DNA from: DATAFF01 sp036257595 | Lineage (GTDB): Bacteria > Pseudomonadota > Alphaproteobacteria > Rhizobiales > Aestuariivirgaceae | Length of the DNA stretch: 8,772 nt | Reading direction: 5' to 3' | Assembly: GCA_036257595.1 (NCBI GenBank) | Contig: DATAFF010000077.1 | Span: 1 to 8,772 of the forward strand | Part shown: in pieces, positions 1 to 5,601 of the stretch | How positions within the stretch are numbered: the stretch's first letter is position 1 | Layout of the letters: every line of letters starts with the position of its first letter | Made by a program: the position numbers and the translations under genes | Notes under the pieces: model-generated | Database searches by the model: none | The model's input: only the letters and a program-made list of their open reading frames with translations | What the model was told of the DNA's origin: nothing

Positions 1-142
1 GCCGCGGAAAGCGCGGCGCGATATCGTAATTCTGCCAGATGAAGGTTTGCAGCAGGTCCCGGTAGTCGGGCATGCGATACATGATCTCCGCCGTGGTCAG
101 TGACCACCCCTTGAGCTGCGCTTGCAGATCGCGATCGACCAC
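1..142 (-). CDS. usg: Usg-family protein, N-terminal part (cut by window edge)
   Basis: This is the first 47 codons of a small protein of the Usg family, which in Alphaproteobacteria is often found near tryptophan biosynthesis genes; its biochemical role is not established. The translated text contains the family's characteristic stretch: LTTAEIMYRMPDYRDLLQTF followed by the segment IWQNYDIAPRFP. The start chosen is GTG at 142, because a strong ribosome site (GGAGG, 151-155) lies 8 bases before it, and the resulting N-terminus (MVDRDLQAQLKGW) resembles that of other Usg proteins. No ATG is available upstream in this frame, which is closed by a TGA at about 203-205. The rest of the gene lies beyond the left edge, so integrity cannot be judged. 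The identification rests on recalled family resemblance; the start is well supported by the sequence. Confidence 0.8.
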   Translation of the reverse strand, partial: MVDRDLQAQLKGWSLTTAEIMYRMPDYRDLLQTFIWQNYDIAPRFPR

Positions 143-177
143 GCCGTAAGCCTCCGGTGGTGATTCCACCTGATACA

Positions 178-206
178 ATGATTGGGAGCGGACTTCGTGC
201 CGTCAA
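178..206 (-). promoter_or_regulatory. Candidate sigma70-type promoter of usg
   Basis: On the minus strand TTGACG (201-206) is followed, after exactly 17 bases, by AATCAT (178-183). The -35 matches the consensus at five of six positions and the -10 at four of six. Transcription would begin near 171 and give a leader of about 30 bases holding the GGAGG site of usg. Spacing and position are good; the -10 is mediocre. Confidence 0.45.
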
Positions 207-284
207 GCGGCTGCATGGAAATTTCCTGCTTAAACAATGCTTTGGCAGCAGAGCGTCTAGAGTGCTGACAGCTTGCGCAATTGG

Positions 285-378
285 CATTAGGCAGGGCAGT
301 AGGCAGTAGGGAAAGAGCTCCGTTCACGACCTACTGCCTACTACCTACTGCCTACTGCCTACTGCTGCCTACTGCCTA
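285..378. repeat. Palindromic 7-base repeat element, copy 1 (CCTACTG/CAGTAGG)
   Basis: The right arm (330-378) is a run of CCTACTG units at 330, 337 (variant CCTACTA), 344, 351, 358 and 368, with a 3-base CTG insertion at 365-367 and a partial unit at 375-378. The left arm has the reverse units CAGTAGG at 297 and 304 and a variant CATTAGG at 285. The arms are separated by 19 bases (311-329), so the whole can fold as a hairpin or cruciform. It lies just past the stop of the membrane-protein gene at 396 and before the usg promoter, where it could end transcription of the MFS unit. A related copy lies at 2139-2206 in the opposite orientation. The remainder of 143-395 holds the usg promoter and no gene that I can see. 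Confidence 0.8.
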
Positions 379-395
379 GCGCCGACTGCCTTCCC

Positions 396-773
396 TCAGG
401 GTCGCAGCGCGAACAGCTCCCGGCTGCGCGCATCGGCATAGGCGAAGCATCCGGCGAGCTCGGGCGAGATCGGCAGCTCGCCATAGGCACCGATCGCCCC
501 CGCCTGTTTGAGGCTGCCGGCAAAGCCCGGCGCATCGCCCGCCACGACCCAAACGGACGGTAGCCAGGTCCGCCGCAGCGGCCGCCCCCCTGCCCTGACC
601 AGCGCCGCGAACATCGCCGGCTCATCGAGCCGAGGATCGAACACCGCCAGCATCTTGCCCGACGCCGAGTCGGGCAGCGCGGATGCCCTGACCGCAATCA
701 TCGTGGCAACGATGGCGACGGCCAGCAACGACAGGAAGAGGCCGATGGCGAGACGATGGTCCCGACCCAGCAT
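396..773 (-). CDS. Uncharacterised single-pass membrane protein coupled to the MFS transporter
   Basis: A 125-residue protein I cannot name. Residues about 9-29 form one hydrophobic segment (LAIGLFLSLLAVAIVATMIA) after a short positively charged start, so it is probably an inner-membrane anchor or uncleaved signal with the rest outside the cytoplasm. The following part, about residues 40-125, reads as a small mixed alpha/beta domain (MLAVFDPRLDE, then WLPSVWVVAGDAPGF, then a cysteine in LAGCFAY) and resembles conserved hypothetical proteins I recall from Alphaproteobacteria. The ATG at 773 is chosen because it lies 1 base after the TAA of the MFS gene (TAA-A-ATG). There is no clear ribosome site, which suggests translation is coupled to the upstream gene. 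A longer reading from 890 would overlap the MFS coding sequence heavily and is unlikely. The context suggests a role tied to the transporter, but this is inference. Confidence 0.75.
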   Translation of the reverse strand: MLGRDHRLAIGLFLSLLAVAIVATMIAVRASALPDSASGKMLAVFDPRLDEPAMFAALVRAGGRPLRRTWLPSVWVVAGDAPGFAGSLKQAGAIGAYGELPISPELAGCFAYADARSRELFALRP

Positions 774-774
774 T

Positions 775-2013
775 TTACCGGGCAGGAGCTGCGAAGCTCG
801 CGGCAAGCTGCTCGCGGATCGGCCAATGCACGATCGCCGCGAACACTCCGAGCGCGATGCTGATCCACCAGACGGGATCATAGGTGCCATAGCGGTCGTA
901 GAGATAACCGCCGAGCCAGACGCCGAAAAACGACCCGACCTGATGGCTGAAGAACACGAAGCCGTAAAGCGTCGCCATGTAACGCGTGCCGAACATCAGC
1001 GTCACCAGCCCCATGGTCAGCGGCACTGTCGACAGCCAGAGGAGACCCATGGAGGCGGTGAAGAGCACCGTCGAGAGCGCCGTCACAGGAAACAGGATGA
1101 AGGCGGCAATGATGGCGGAGCGGGCGAGATAGATGAACACCAGGCCTTGCCGCCGCGAGGCATGGCCGCCATAGACGCCGGCGAGATACGACCCGACGAC
1201 ATTGAACAGGCCGACAATGCCGATGGCCCAGGCGGCGAGGCTCGCCGAGATGCCGCGCTCTATCAGATAGGCCGGCAGATGGACCGTCATGAAGGCGATC
1301 TGGAAGCCGCAGACGAAGAAGCCCGAGATCAGCAGCAGATAGCTGCCATGGCCGAAACCGCGCCACAGTGCCTGGCGCATCGACAGATCGAGCTCCTTCT
1401 CACCGCGCGCGACCCCGCCCTTGGAGGCGCCGAGCGGCACCGACAGCACGACCATCAGGAGCGTCGAGGCGGCAAGCAGCAGCAGCGCGTTCTGCCAGCC
1501 ATAGGCTGCGATGAACAGTTGGCCGAGCGGTGCAAACACGAACTGGCCCATCGAGCTTGCGGCGGTCGCGATGCCGAACGACCAGGAACGCTTCTCGGGT
1601 GCGACCAGCCGGCCGAAGGCCGCCATGATGATCGAGAAAGAGGTGAGCGCGATGCCGATGCCCATCAGCACGCCACCGCCGAGGAACAGCATGCCCGGTG
1701 TATCGGCAAAGGCCATGAGCGCCGTGCCGGCGGCATAGATGAAGGCACCGACGACGATCACCCGCATCGCGCCATAGCGATCCGCGACCATGCCGGCAAA
1801 GGGCCCCGCCAGGCCCCAGATCAGGTTCTGCATCGCCATGGCGAAGCCGAAGACCTCGCGGCCCCAGCCATGCGCCTCCGAGATCGGCGCTGTGAACAAC
1901 CCCGCGGTCGCCCGCACGCCGAAGGCGATGAGCGCGATCAGGCAGCCGGCCACGATGATGGTCGAAGAGGCGTAGAGCCAGCGGGCGGGAGACGATTCGG
2001 CAACGTCCGTCAT
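775..2013 (-). CDS. MFS transporter, 12 membrane helices
   Basis: A 412-residue major facilitator superfamily permease of the inner membrane, a normal length for the superfamily. The sequence is almost wholly hydrophobic, with about 12 predicted helices. The MFS signature loop between helices 2 and 3 is clear at residues 74-85 (GMVADRYGAMRV), and a related glycine/arginine-rich loop occurs near the middle of the second half (GVYGGHASRRQG). The first helix region (GVRATAGLFTAPISEAHGWG) recalls monocarboxylate/oxalate-formate type MFS members, but the substrate cannot be read from the sequence. The ATG at 2013 is supported by GGAG at 2021-2024, 7 bases upstream. It is followed after 1 base by the small membrane protein gene at 396-773, so the two form an operon. 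The family call is secure; the substrate is unknown. Confidence 0.9.
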   Translation of the reverse strand: MTDVAESSPARWLYASSTIIVAGCLIALIAFGVRATAGLFTAPISEAHGWGREVFGFAMAMQNLIWGLAGPFAGMVADRYGAMRVIVVGAFIYAAGTALMAFADTPGMLFLGGGVLMGIGIALTSFSIIMAAFGRLVAPEKRSWSFGIATAASSMGQFVFAPLGQLFIAAYGWQNALLLLAASTLLMVVLSVPLGASKGGVARGEKELDLSMRQALWRGFGHGSYLLLISGFFVCGFQIAFMTVHLPAYLIERGISASLAAWAIGIVGLFNVVGSYLAGVYGGHASRRQGLVFIYLARSAIIAAFILFPVTALSTVLFTASMGLLWLSTVPLTMGLVTLMFGTRYMATLYGFVFFSHQVGSFFGVWLGGYLYDRYGTYDPVWWISIALGVFAAIVHWPIREQLAASFAAPAR

Positions 2014-2083
2014 TGCAGATCTCCGAGCAGGGACCCGTCTCTACCTTGGGTTTGGGGCGATCGACAATTGCGACAGCCTCATG

Positions 2084-2113
2084 GGAGATCCGCCATGGCG
2101 GCTCCACTGGAGC
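2084..2113. promoter_or_regulatory. Overlapping palindromes upstream of the MFS gene (possible operator)
   Basis: CCGCCATGGCGG (2090-2101) is a perfect 12-base palindrome, flanked by GGAG (2084-2087) and CTCC (2102-2105). It overlaps a second inverted repeat, GCTCCA-C-TGGAGC (2101-2113). The site is 70-100 bases upstream of the MFS start, where a regulator could bind. I see no convincing -35/-10 pair for the MFS gene next to it and no adjacent regulator gene, so the function is a guess. Confidence 0.3.
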
Positions 2114-2138
2114 TGACGGATGAGGGAGGCAAATAAGG

Positions 2139-2206
2139 CAATAGGCAGATAGCCAGTAGGCAGTGATTGTGCTCTTCGCCTGCCCACTGCCGAATGCCTA
2201 CTGCCT
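2139..2206. repeat. Palindromic 7-base repeat element, copy 2 (degenerate)
   Basis: The left arm has the units CAATAGG (2139), CAGATAG (2146), CAGTAGG (2154) and CAGTG (2161). The right arm has CCCACTG (2183), CCGAATG (2190) and CCTACTG (2197). The spacer between the arms contains GCTCTT at 2171-2176, with GTGA just before it at 2163-2166. The minus strand of the copy at 285-378 has the same GTGA and GCTCTT in its spacer, so the two are copies of one element in opposite orientation. This copy ends about 10 bases before the EcfG-type promoter of the DUF4142 gene. Confidence 0.7.
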
Positions 2207-2215
2207 GATAGCACC

Positions 2216-2240
2216 GGAACAACCCCGTTCAGCATCCGTT
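2216..2240 (+). promoter_or_regulatory. EcfG (general stress response) type promoter
   Basis: GGAAC (2216-2220) and CGTT (2237-2240) are separated by exactly 16 bases. This matches the GGAAC-N16/17-CGTT consensus of promoters read by EcfG sigma factors, which govern the general stress response of Alphaproteobacteria through PhyR-NepR. Transcription would start at about 2247-2250, giving a leader of about 30 bases before the DUF4142 start at 2280. Position, spacing and match are all good. Confidence 0.75.
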
Positions 2241-2256
2241 CCTTGCGGGAAGCGGA

Positions 2257-2283
2257 ATGAAACCAACGGAGTTGAACCGATGA
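2257..2283 (+). other. 8-codon leader open frame overlapping the DUF4142 start
   Basis: ATG at 2257 opens a frame of eight codons (MKPTELNR) ending in TGA at 2281-2283, which overlaps the ATG of the main gene (2280-2282) as ATGA. A purine-rich GGGAAG (2247-2252) precedes it, but the predicted transcription start falls at about the same place, so it may be read with little or no leader. Whether it is translated cannot be told from the sequence; the overlap may be chance. Confidence 0.3.
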
Positions 2284-2861
2284 AACAGCGATTGCTTGTC
2301 GGAATCGCGGTTGCCGCCATGCTGGTTGCCGGCGGCGCCCTGGCGCAGACCTCCAATGATGCGACGGGAACGACAACCCAGGCTGGCACCTCGGCGGCCG
2401 CGATGCCGCAGATCACCGAGGCCAGCGAGTTCGTGAAGCAGGCGGCGGCGGGCGGCGAGTATGAGATCCGCTCCAGCAAGCTCGCCCTCAAGCAGTCCAA
2501 ATCGGAGGACGTCAAGCGTATTGCCCAGAGGCTGATCGACGATCACACCAAGGCAGGCAAGGCGTTGAAGGCGACCGTCAAGGAGGCCGGTGTCAAAGCC
2601 AAGATCCCCGAGAAGCTCGACCAGAAGCATCAAACAATGATGGACGAGCTCAAGAAAGCGAAAGGGACGGCGGCCGACTTCGACAAGATCTATCTCGATC
2701 AGCAGCTGTCGGCCCACCAGGACGCCATTGCGCTGTTCAGCGGCTACGCCGAGGCCGGCGACAATGACAAGCTGAAGAGCTTCGCCGAAGCGACTCTGCC
2801 GACATTGCAGGAGCACCAGCAGATGGTGACCAGCGTCCAGGCGGGAATGCCGAGCCAGTAG
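2280..2861 (+). CDS. DUF4142 family secreted protein, probable stress-induced
   Basis: A 193-residue exported protein with a clear signal peptide (MKQRLLVGIAVAAMLVAGGA, with a likely cut after ALA at residue 22) and a short linker rich in Thr, Ala and Ser. From about residue 47 to 186 it is a helical domain of the DUF4142 type. Visible family features are FVKQAAAGGEYEIRSSKLAL (51-70), DDHTKAGKAL (87-96, with Asp88-His89), and later histidines at 146 and 179. The family is thought to adopt a ferritin-like helical bundle, but its function is not known. The ATG at 2280 is chosen because GGAG (2268-2271) lies 8 bases upstream and the signal peptide starts exactly there; the in-frame ATG at 2163 would lie within the repeat element and upstream of the promoter. 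The EcfG-type promoter implies induction in stationary phase or under stress. Confidence 0.88.
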   Translation: MKQRLLVGIAVAAMLVAGGALAQTSNDATGTTTQAGTSAAAMPQITEASEFVKQAAAGGEYEIRSSKLALKQSKSEDVKRIAQRLIDDHTKAGKALKATVKEAGVKAKIPEKLDQKHQTMMDELKKAKGTAADFDKIYLDQQLSAHQDAIALFSGYAEAGDNDKLKSFAEATLPTLQEHQQMVTSVQAGMPSQ

Positions 2862-2883
2862 CAGCGCTTTCCGGCGCGATCCC

Positions 2884-2897
2884 TCCGGCGCGCCGGA
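2884..2897. terminator. GC-rich palindrome after the DUF4142 gene
   Basis: TCCGGCGCGCCGGA is a perfect 14-base palindrome, 23 bases after the DUF4142 stop. It could form a short strong hairpin in the transcript. There is no T-run after it, so it is at best a weak or Rho-assisted terminator. Confidence 0.35.
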
Positions 2898-2950
2898 CGG
2901 GTGGTCGCGCATTTCCGATGGCGGGATGCGCGGCCGCCACGCGGGAAGAG

Positions 2951-3168
2951 CGAATAGTGAGTAGCGAATAGCGAATAGCGAATAGTAAGTACCCCTCACC
3001 CGGCGCTTCGCGCCACCCTCTCCCCGCTGTCGGCTGTCGCGGGGCGAGGGAAATAGAGGGCGTCGCCCTTTGATCTTCCCTTCTCCCCGTCCTAACGGGG
3101 AGAAGGTGCCCCGGCGGGGCGGATGAGGGGCTACTATTCGCTATTCGCTATTCGCTATTCGCTATTCG
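2951..3168. repeat. Composite repeat: inverted 7-base arrays flanking a hairpin mosaic
   Basis: Left array 2951-2985 is five 7-base units (CGAATAG, with the second unit TGAGTAG). Right array 3134-3168 is five perfect CTATTCG units. The two arrays are inverted and would pair at 33 of 35 positions. Between them CCCCTCAcCCG (2992-3002) is mirrored by CGGaTGAGGGG (3120-3130), enclosing a chain of hairpins. Such intergenic mosaics resemble the RIME-type palindromes known in rhizobia. It lies between the convergent DUF4142 and EamA genes and probably also serves as a two-way transcription stop. No gene is seen in 2862-3154. Confidence 0.8.
3002..3120. terminator. Hairpin series inside the composite repeat
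   Basis: Four stems can be read directly: GGCGC/GCGCC with a 3-base loop (3002-3014); CCCTCTCCCCG with CGGGGCGAGGG (3016-3050, 10 of 11 paired); a perfect 12-base stem CCTTCTCCCCGT/ACGGGGAGAAGG with loop CCTA (3079-3106); and GCCCC/GGGGC with loop GGC (3108-3120). The 12-base stem is the strongest structure in the window. Lying between two convergent genes, it could end transcription from both sides, although no T-run follows it. Confidence 0.5.
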
Positions 3169-4075
3169 CCAACTCAAGTTCCCGCCTCCGCCTTCGCCAG
3201 CGGCTGCCATATTGCGCCACCGCGACGCCGCTCAGGATCAATGCGCCGCCGACCAGAATATGGGCGCTGATTTCTTCGCCGAGGATCACCGCGCCGGCCG
3301 CCACCGCGATCACCGGGATGAGATAGAGAAAGATGCCCGCCACCGCCGGCGACATGCGCACCGCCGCGAAGTTCCAGGTCGCGGCCGAGACCAGCGTCCC
3401 CATCACGATCATGAAAAGCATCTCGAGCCACTGCCGAGTCGTCATCGCGAAGGCGACGTCGATGGTGCGCGGTGATGCCAGGGTCGCCATGGGGATGGTG
3501 GCGCCGACGATCGACAGCGCCGAGATCGGCCAGGCGCCATAACGCCCGACCAGCGGCCGGCTTGCCACCGTGTAGATCGCCCAAGACACCCCGGCGAGGA
3601 ACACGAATAGCACGCCGAGCTTCGACACGCCGCTGCCGATCTCACCCTGGAAATCCGACCAGAACAGCGCCACCGTGCCGATGAGCGCCAGTCCGAGCCC
3701 GATCAGGATGGAACCGGTGATCCGCTCGATGCCGAGCCCGGCCGCCAGCAGCACGATGAGCAGCGGCTGGGTGCCGATGATCAGCCCGCCGACGCCGGCG
3801 CCGATCCGTTCGAGGCCATAGACCGAGCCCAGATTGTATCCGAACATCGCGAGACAGATGAGAACGAGACGCGGCCAGTCTGGTCTTTCGATCCGCGGCG
3901 GCAGCCACAAAACCATGGCGATGACGAACAGCGCCGTCGCGATGGCATAGCGGATGACCAGCGCGTCGGCCGGCCCGAGGCCGACCGACAGCGAGCGGAT
4001 GAAGACCGGCGAAAAGCCCCAGACCGCCATGGTGAACAGCATGGCCAGGAGGGCGACCGGCGGACCCGCCCGCAC
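3155..4075 (-). CDS. EamA/DMT family transporter
   Basis: A 306-residue inner-membrane protein of the drug/metabolite transporter superfamily with two EamA repeats, about residues 10-140 and 150-290, giving some ten helices. Typical stretches are AMLFTMAVWGFSPVFIRSLS at the start, TQPLLIVLLAAGLGIERIT at the end of the first repeat, and MSPAVAGIFLYLIPVIAVAA with ILGEEI in the second. Members export amino acids or other metabolites; the substrate cannot be predicted here. The start is GTG at 4075, supported by GGAG (4083-4086) 7 bases upstream. It follows grxD by 25 bases and is probably in the same transcript. The C-terminus is unusual: the last four codons and the TAG stop (Ala-Asn-Ser-Glu-stop) are encoded by the CGAATAG repeat array, right after a basic RWRRRRRELEL tail. 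Confidence 0.9.
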   Translation of the reverse strand: MRAGPPVALLAMLFTMAVWGFSPVFIRSLSVGLGPADALVIRYAIATALFVIAMVLWLPPRIERPDWPRLVLICLAMFGYNLGSVYGLERIGAGVGGLIIGTQPLLIVLLAAGLGIERITGSILIGLGLALIGTVALFWSDFQGEIGSGVSKLGVLFVFLAGVSWAIYTVASRPLVGRYGAWPISALSIVGATIPMATLASPRTIDVAFAMTTRQWLEMLFMIVMGTLVSAATWNFAAVRMSPAVAGIFLYLIPVIAVAAGAVILGEEISAHILVGGALILSGVAVAQYGSRWRRRRRELELANSE

Positions 4076-4100
4076 CGATAAGCTCCAGGATTGCGGGGAC

Positions 4101-4433
4101 TTAGGCGGCGGGCTGGACCACGCCCTTCTCGGCGAAGAGCTGCTTCAGCTCGCCCGACTGGAACATCTCGGTGACGATATCGCAGCCGCCGATGAACTCG
4201 CCCTTGACGAACAGCTGCGGAATGGTCGGCCAGTTGGAATATTCCTTGATGCCCTGGCGCAGCGCTTCGGATTCGAGGACGTTGATGCCGCTATAGGGCA
4301 CGCCGACATAATCGAGGATCTGCACCAGCCGGCCTGAGAAGCCGCACATCGGCTGGTCGGGGGTGCCCTTCATGAACAGAACGACATCGGTGGATTTCAC
4401 CTGATTGTCGATCCAGCTGGCGATATCGCTCAT
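4101..4433 (-). CDS. grxD: Monothiol CGFS glutaredoxin (Grx4/GrxD type)
   Basis: A 110-residue cytoplasmic monothiol glutaredoxin that binds and passes on [2Fe-2S] clusters rather than reducing disulfides. The diagnostic CGFS site is at residues 30-33, preceded by FMKGTPDQPM. The cis-proline loop WPTIP is at 68-72 and the glutathione-binding GGCD at 82-85, so all known ligand regions are present. Length is normal for the single-domain bacterial type. The ATG at 4433 overlaps the TGA of bolA by 4 bases (ATGA), with AGGA (4440-4443) 6 bases upstream inside bolA. The pairing fits the known partnership: CGFS glutaredoxins and BolA proteins form a shared [2Fe-2S] complex used in cluster delivery and iron sensing. 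The function call is firm. Confidence 0.95.
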   Translation of the reverse strand: MSDIASWIDNQVKSTDVVLFMKGTPDQPMCGFSGRLVQILDYVGVPYSGINVLESEALRQGIKEYSNWPTIPQLFVKGEFIGGCDIVTEMFQSGELKQLFAEKGVVQPAA

Positions 4434-4684
4434 GGTGTTTCCTTTCGCTCATCCGGTGGTGGCGCGGTGGTGAGCGCGAGAGCATGGAGCTCGCCGCCCA
4501 TCCGGCCTTTCAACGCTTGGTAGACAAGCTGGTGCTGCTGCACCCGGTTCTTGCCTCGGAACGCGGCGGAAACAATCCGTGCGGCGTAATGGTCGCCGTC
4601 TCCCGCCAAATCGCGTATTTCGACCTCGGCATCCGGCATGGCCTCGCGGATCAGCCGCTCGATTTCGTCCGCCGTCATTGCCAT
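4430..4684 (-). CDS. bolA: BolA family protein (IbaG-like)
   Basis: An 84-residue BolA-fold protein, a normal length for the family. The helix-turn motif region GKNRVQQHQLVYQALKGRM (44-62) and the invariant histidine in ELHALAL (His67) are present. The variable loop carries His32 in GDGDHYAARIV, so this is the His-loop type that can supply two histidine ligands to a cluster shared with a CGFS glutaredoxin. It ends by a 4-base overlap with grxD, its expected partner. ATG at 4684 is used; ATG at 4678, two codons later, is also possible, and neither has a strong ribosome site (GAGG lies about 13 bases upstream of the first). In related bacteria the pair acts in Fe-S cluster trafficking and iron regulation. 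The gene symbol is used for the family; it is nearer to ibaG than to classical E. coli bolA. Confidence 0.9.
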   Translation of the reverse strand: MAMTADEIERLIREAMPDAEVEIRDLAGDGDHYAARIVSAAFRGKNRVQQHQLVYQALKGRMGGELHALALTTAPPPDERKETP

Positions 4685-4721
4685 GGGTGCTCAGGAACCT
4701 CGGTGTCGTCCCGCCTCAGCA

Positions 4722-4748
4722 TGTATAGGGGGGAGCCCGCGCACGCAA
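4722..4748 (-). promoter_or_regulatory. Candidate promoter of bolA-grxD-EamA
   Basis: On the minus strand TTGCGT (4743-4748) precedes TATACA (4722-4727) by 15 bases. Each matches the sigma70 consensus at about four of six positions, and the spacing is short. It lies in the 104-base gap between murI and bolA, where a promoter for the three downstream genes is expected. Weak evidence. Confidence 0.3.
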
Positions 4749-4768
4749 GATGGTGGGTGCCCGCCATC
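4749..4768 (-). terminator. Hairpin between murI and bolA
   Basis: GATGGTGG and CCGCCATC pair over 8 bases (one T-G pair) around the loop GTGC. It lies about 20 bases after the murI stop, a plausible place for a transcript end. No T-run follows, so it may be only a weak terminator or a processing signal. Confidence 0.3.
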
Positions 4769-4788
4769 CTCAAGCGACCTCCAGACCA

Positions 4789-5601
4789 TCATGCTCCAAC
4801 CGGCATGGCGAGGATCCGCACCCGCTCGAAGCCCATGGCCGCATAGGCGGCTCCCGGCTCGCGTTGATCGGTGAAGCAGACGAGCCCGGCCAGCGGTGCC
4901 GGCCGGCCTGCTGCGTTGATCATGCCGAGGCCGGCGATCACCGTCCCGACCCGCCGGGCGATCGCCGGAGCGGGGTCGATGAAGGTCACCGACCAGGGTG
5001 CCGCCGCCTCGAGCTCGGCGAGCAGCAGCGGGTAATGGGTGCAGCCCAGCACCACCACATCGGTGCGCTCGCCGTCGATCTCGCGGAACACCGGCGCGAT
5101 CTCGCCGGCGATCGCGGCCAGATCGGGGGGCGCCCCGGCAAGCCGCGCCTCCGCCATCTCGGCGAGATGCGGCGCACCATGCAGAATGACCCGGCAATGA
5201 TAGGCATAGGTGTGGATCAGCGCCTGGGTGTATTCGCGGGTGACCGTGCCGCGGGTGGCCAGCACCCCGATGATGCGGCTCTTCGTCTGCGCCGCCGCCG
5301 GCTTGATGGCCGGCACGGTGCCGATGAAGGGCAGCGTGTGGCGGCTGCGCAGCTCGGCCAGCGCGAGCGTCGAGGCGGTGTTGCACGCTATCACCACCGC
5401 ATCCGGCGCGATCTCGTCGATCAGCCGCGCCACCACGGCCGCGATCCGCTCGACAAGCGGCTCCTCGCGCCACGCGCCATAGGGGAAGGCGGCACTGTCG
5501 GCGGCATAGACCAGCTCGGCTTGCGGCAGCTCGGCGCGGATGGCGCTGGCCACCGTCAGCCCGCCCATGCCGGAATCGAAGACGAGGATGCGCGGCATCA
5601 T
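4789..5601 (-). CDS. murI: Glutamate racemase
   Basis: A 270-residue cytoplasmic enzyme that interconverts L- and D-glutamate and so supplies D-glutamate for peptidoglycan. Both halves of the two-cysteine active site are visible: FDSGMGGLTV (8-17, Asp9), VIACNTAST (70-78, catalytic Cys73) and LGCTHYPLL (185-193, catalytic Cys187 and His189). The length is normal. ATG at 5601 is chosen because it overlaps the TGA of trmJ by 4 bases (ATGA) and has a strong ribosome site, GGGAGG (5609-5614), 7 bases upstream inside trmJ; a second ATG follows directly at 5598. Translation is probably coupled to trmJ. A longer reading from 5913 would run through trmJ and is rejected. Confidence 0.96.
   Translation of the reverse strand: MMPRILVFDSGMGGLTVASAIRAELPQAELVYAADSAAFPYGAWREEPLVERIAAVVARLIDEIAPDAVVIACNTASTLALAELRSRHTLPFIGTVPAIKPAAAQTKSRIIGVLATRGTVTREYTQALIHTYAYHCRVILHGAPHLAEMAEARLAGAPPDLAAIAGEIAPVFREIDGERTDVVVLGCTHYPLLLAELEAAAPWSVTFIDPAPAIARRVGTVIAGLGMINAAGRPAPLAGLVCFTDQREPGAAYAAMGFERVRILAMPVGA

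Noticed and set aside
330..378. Repeat runs considered as a CRISPR array (also at 3134-3168)
   Set aside because: The units are only 7 bases, directly abutting, with no spacers between them, and no cas genes are present.
508..2136. Long plus-strand open frame (542 codons) opposite the MFS gene
   Set aside because: The translation is low-complexity, rich in Arg, Asp, Glu, His and Gly, and is the mirror of a membrane-protein gene in GC-rich DNA. The minus strand has a clear MFS protein with a ribosome site.
2163..2279. Upstream in-frame ATG extending the DUF4142 protein by 39 residues
   Set aside because: It lies in the repeat element and upstream of the promoter, and would bury the signal peptide; the start at 2280 has a good ribosome site.
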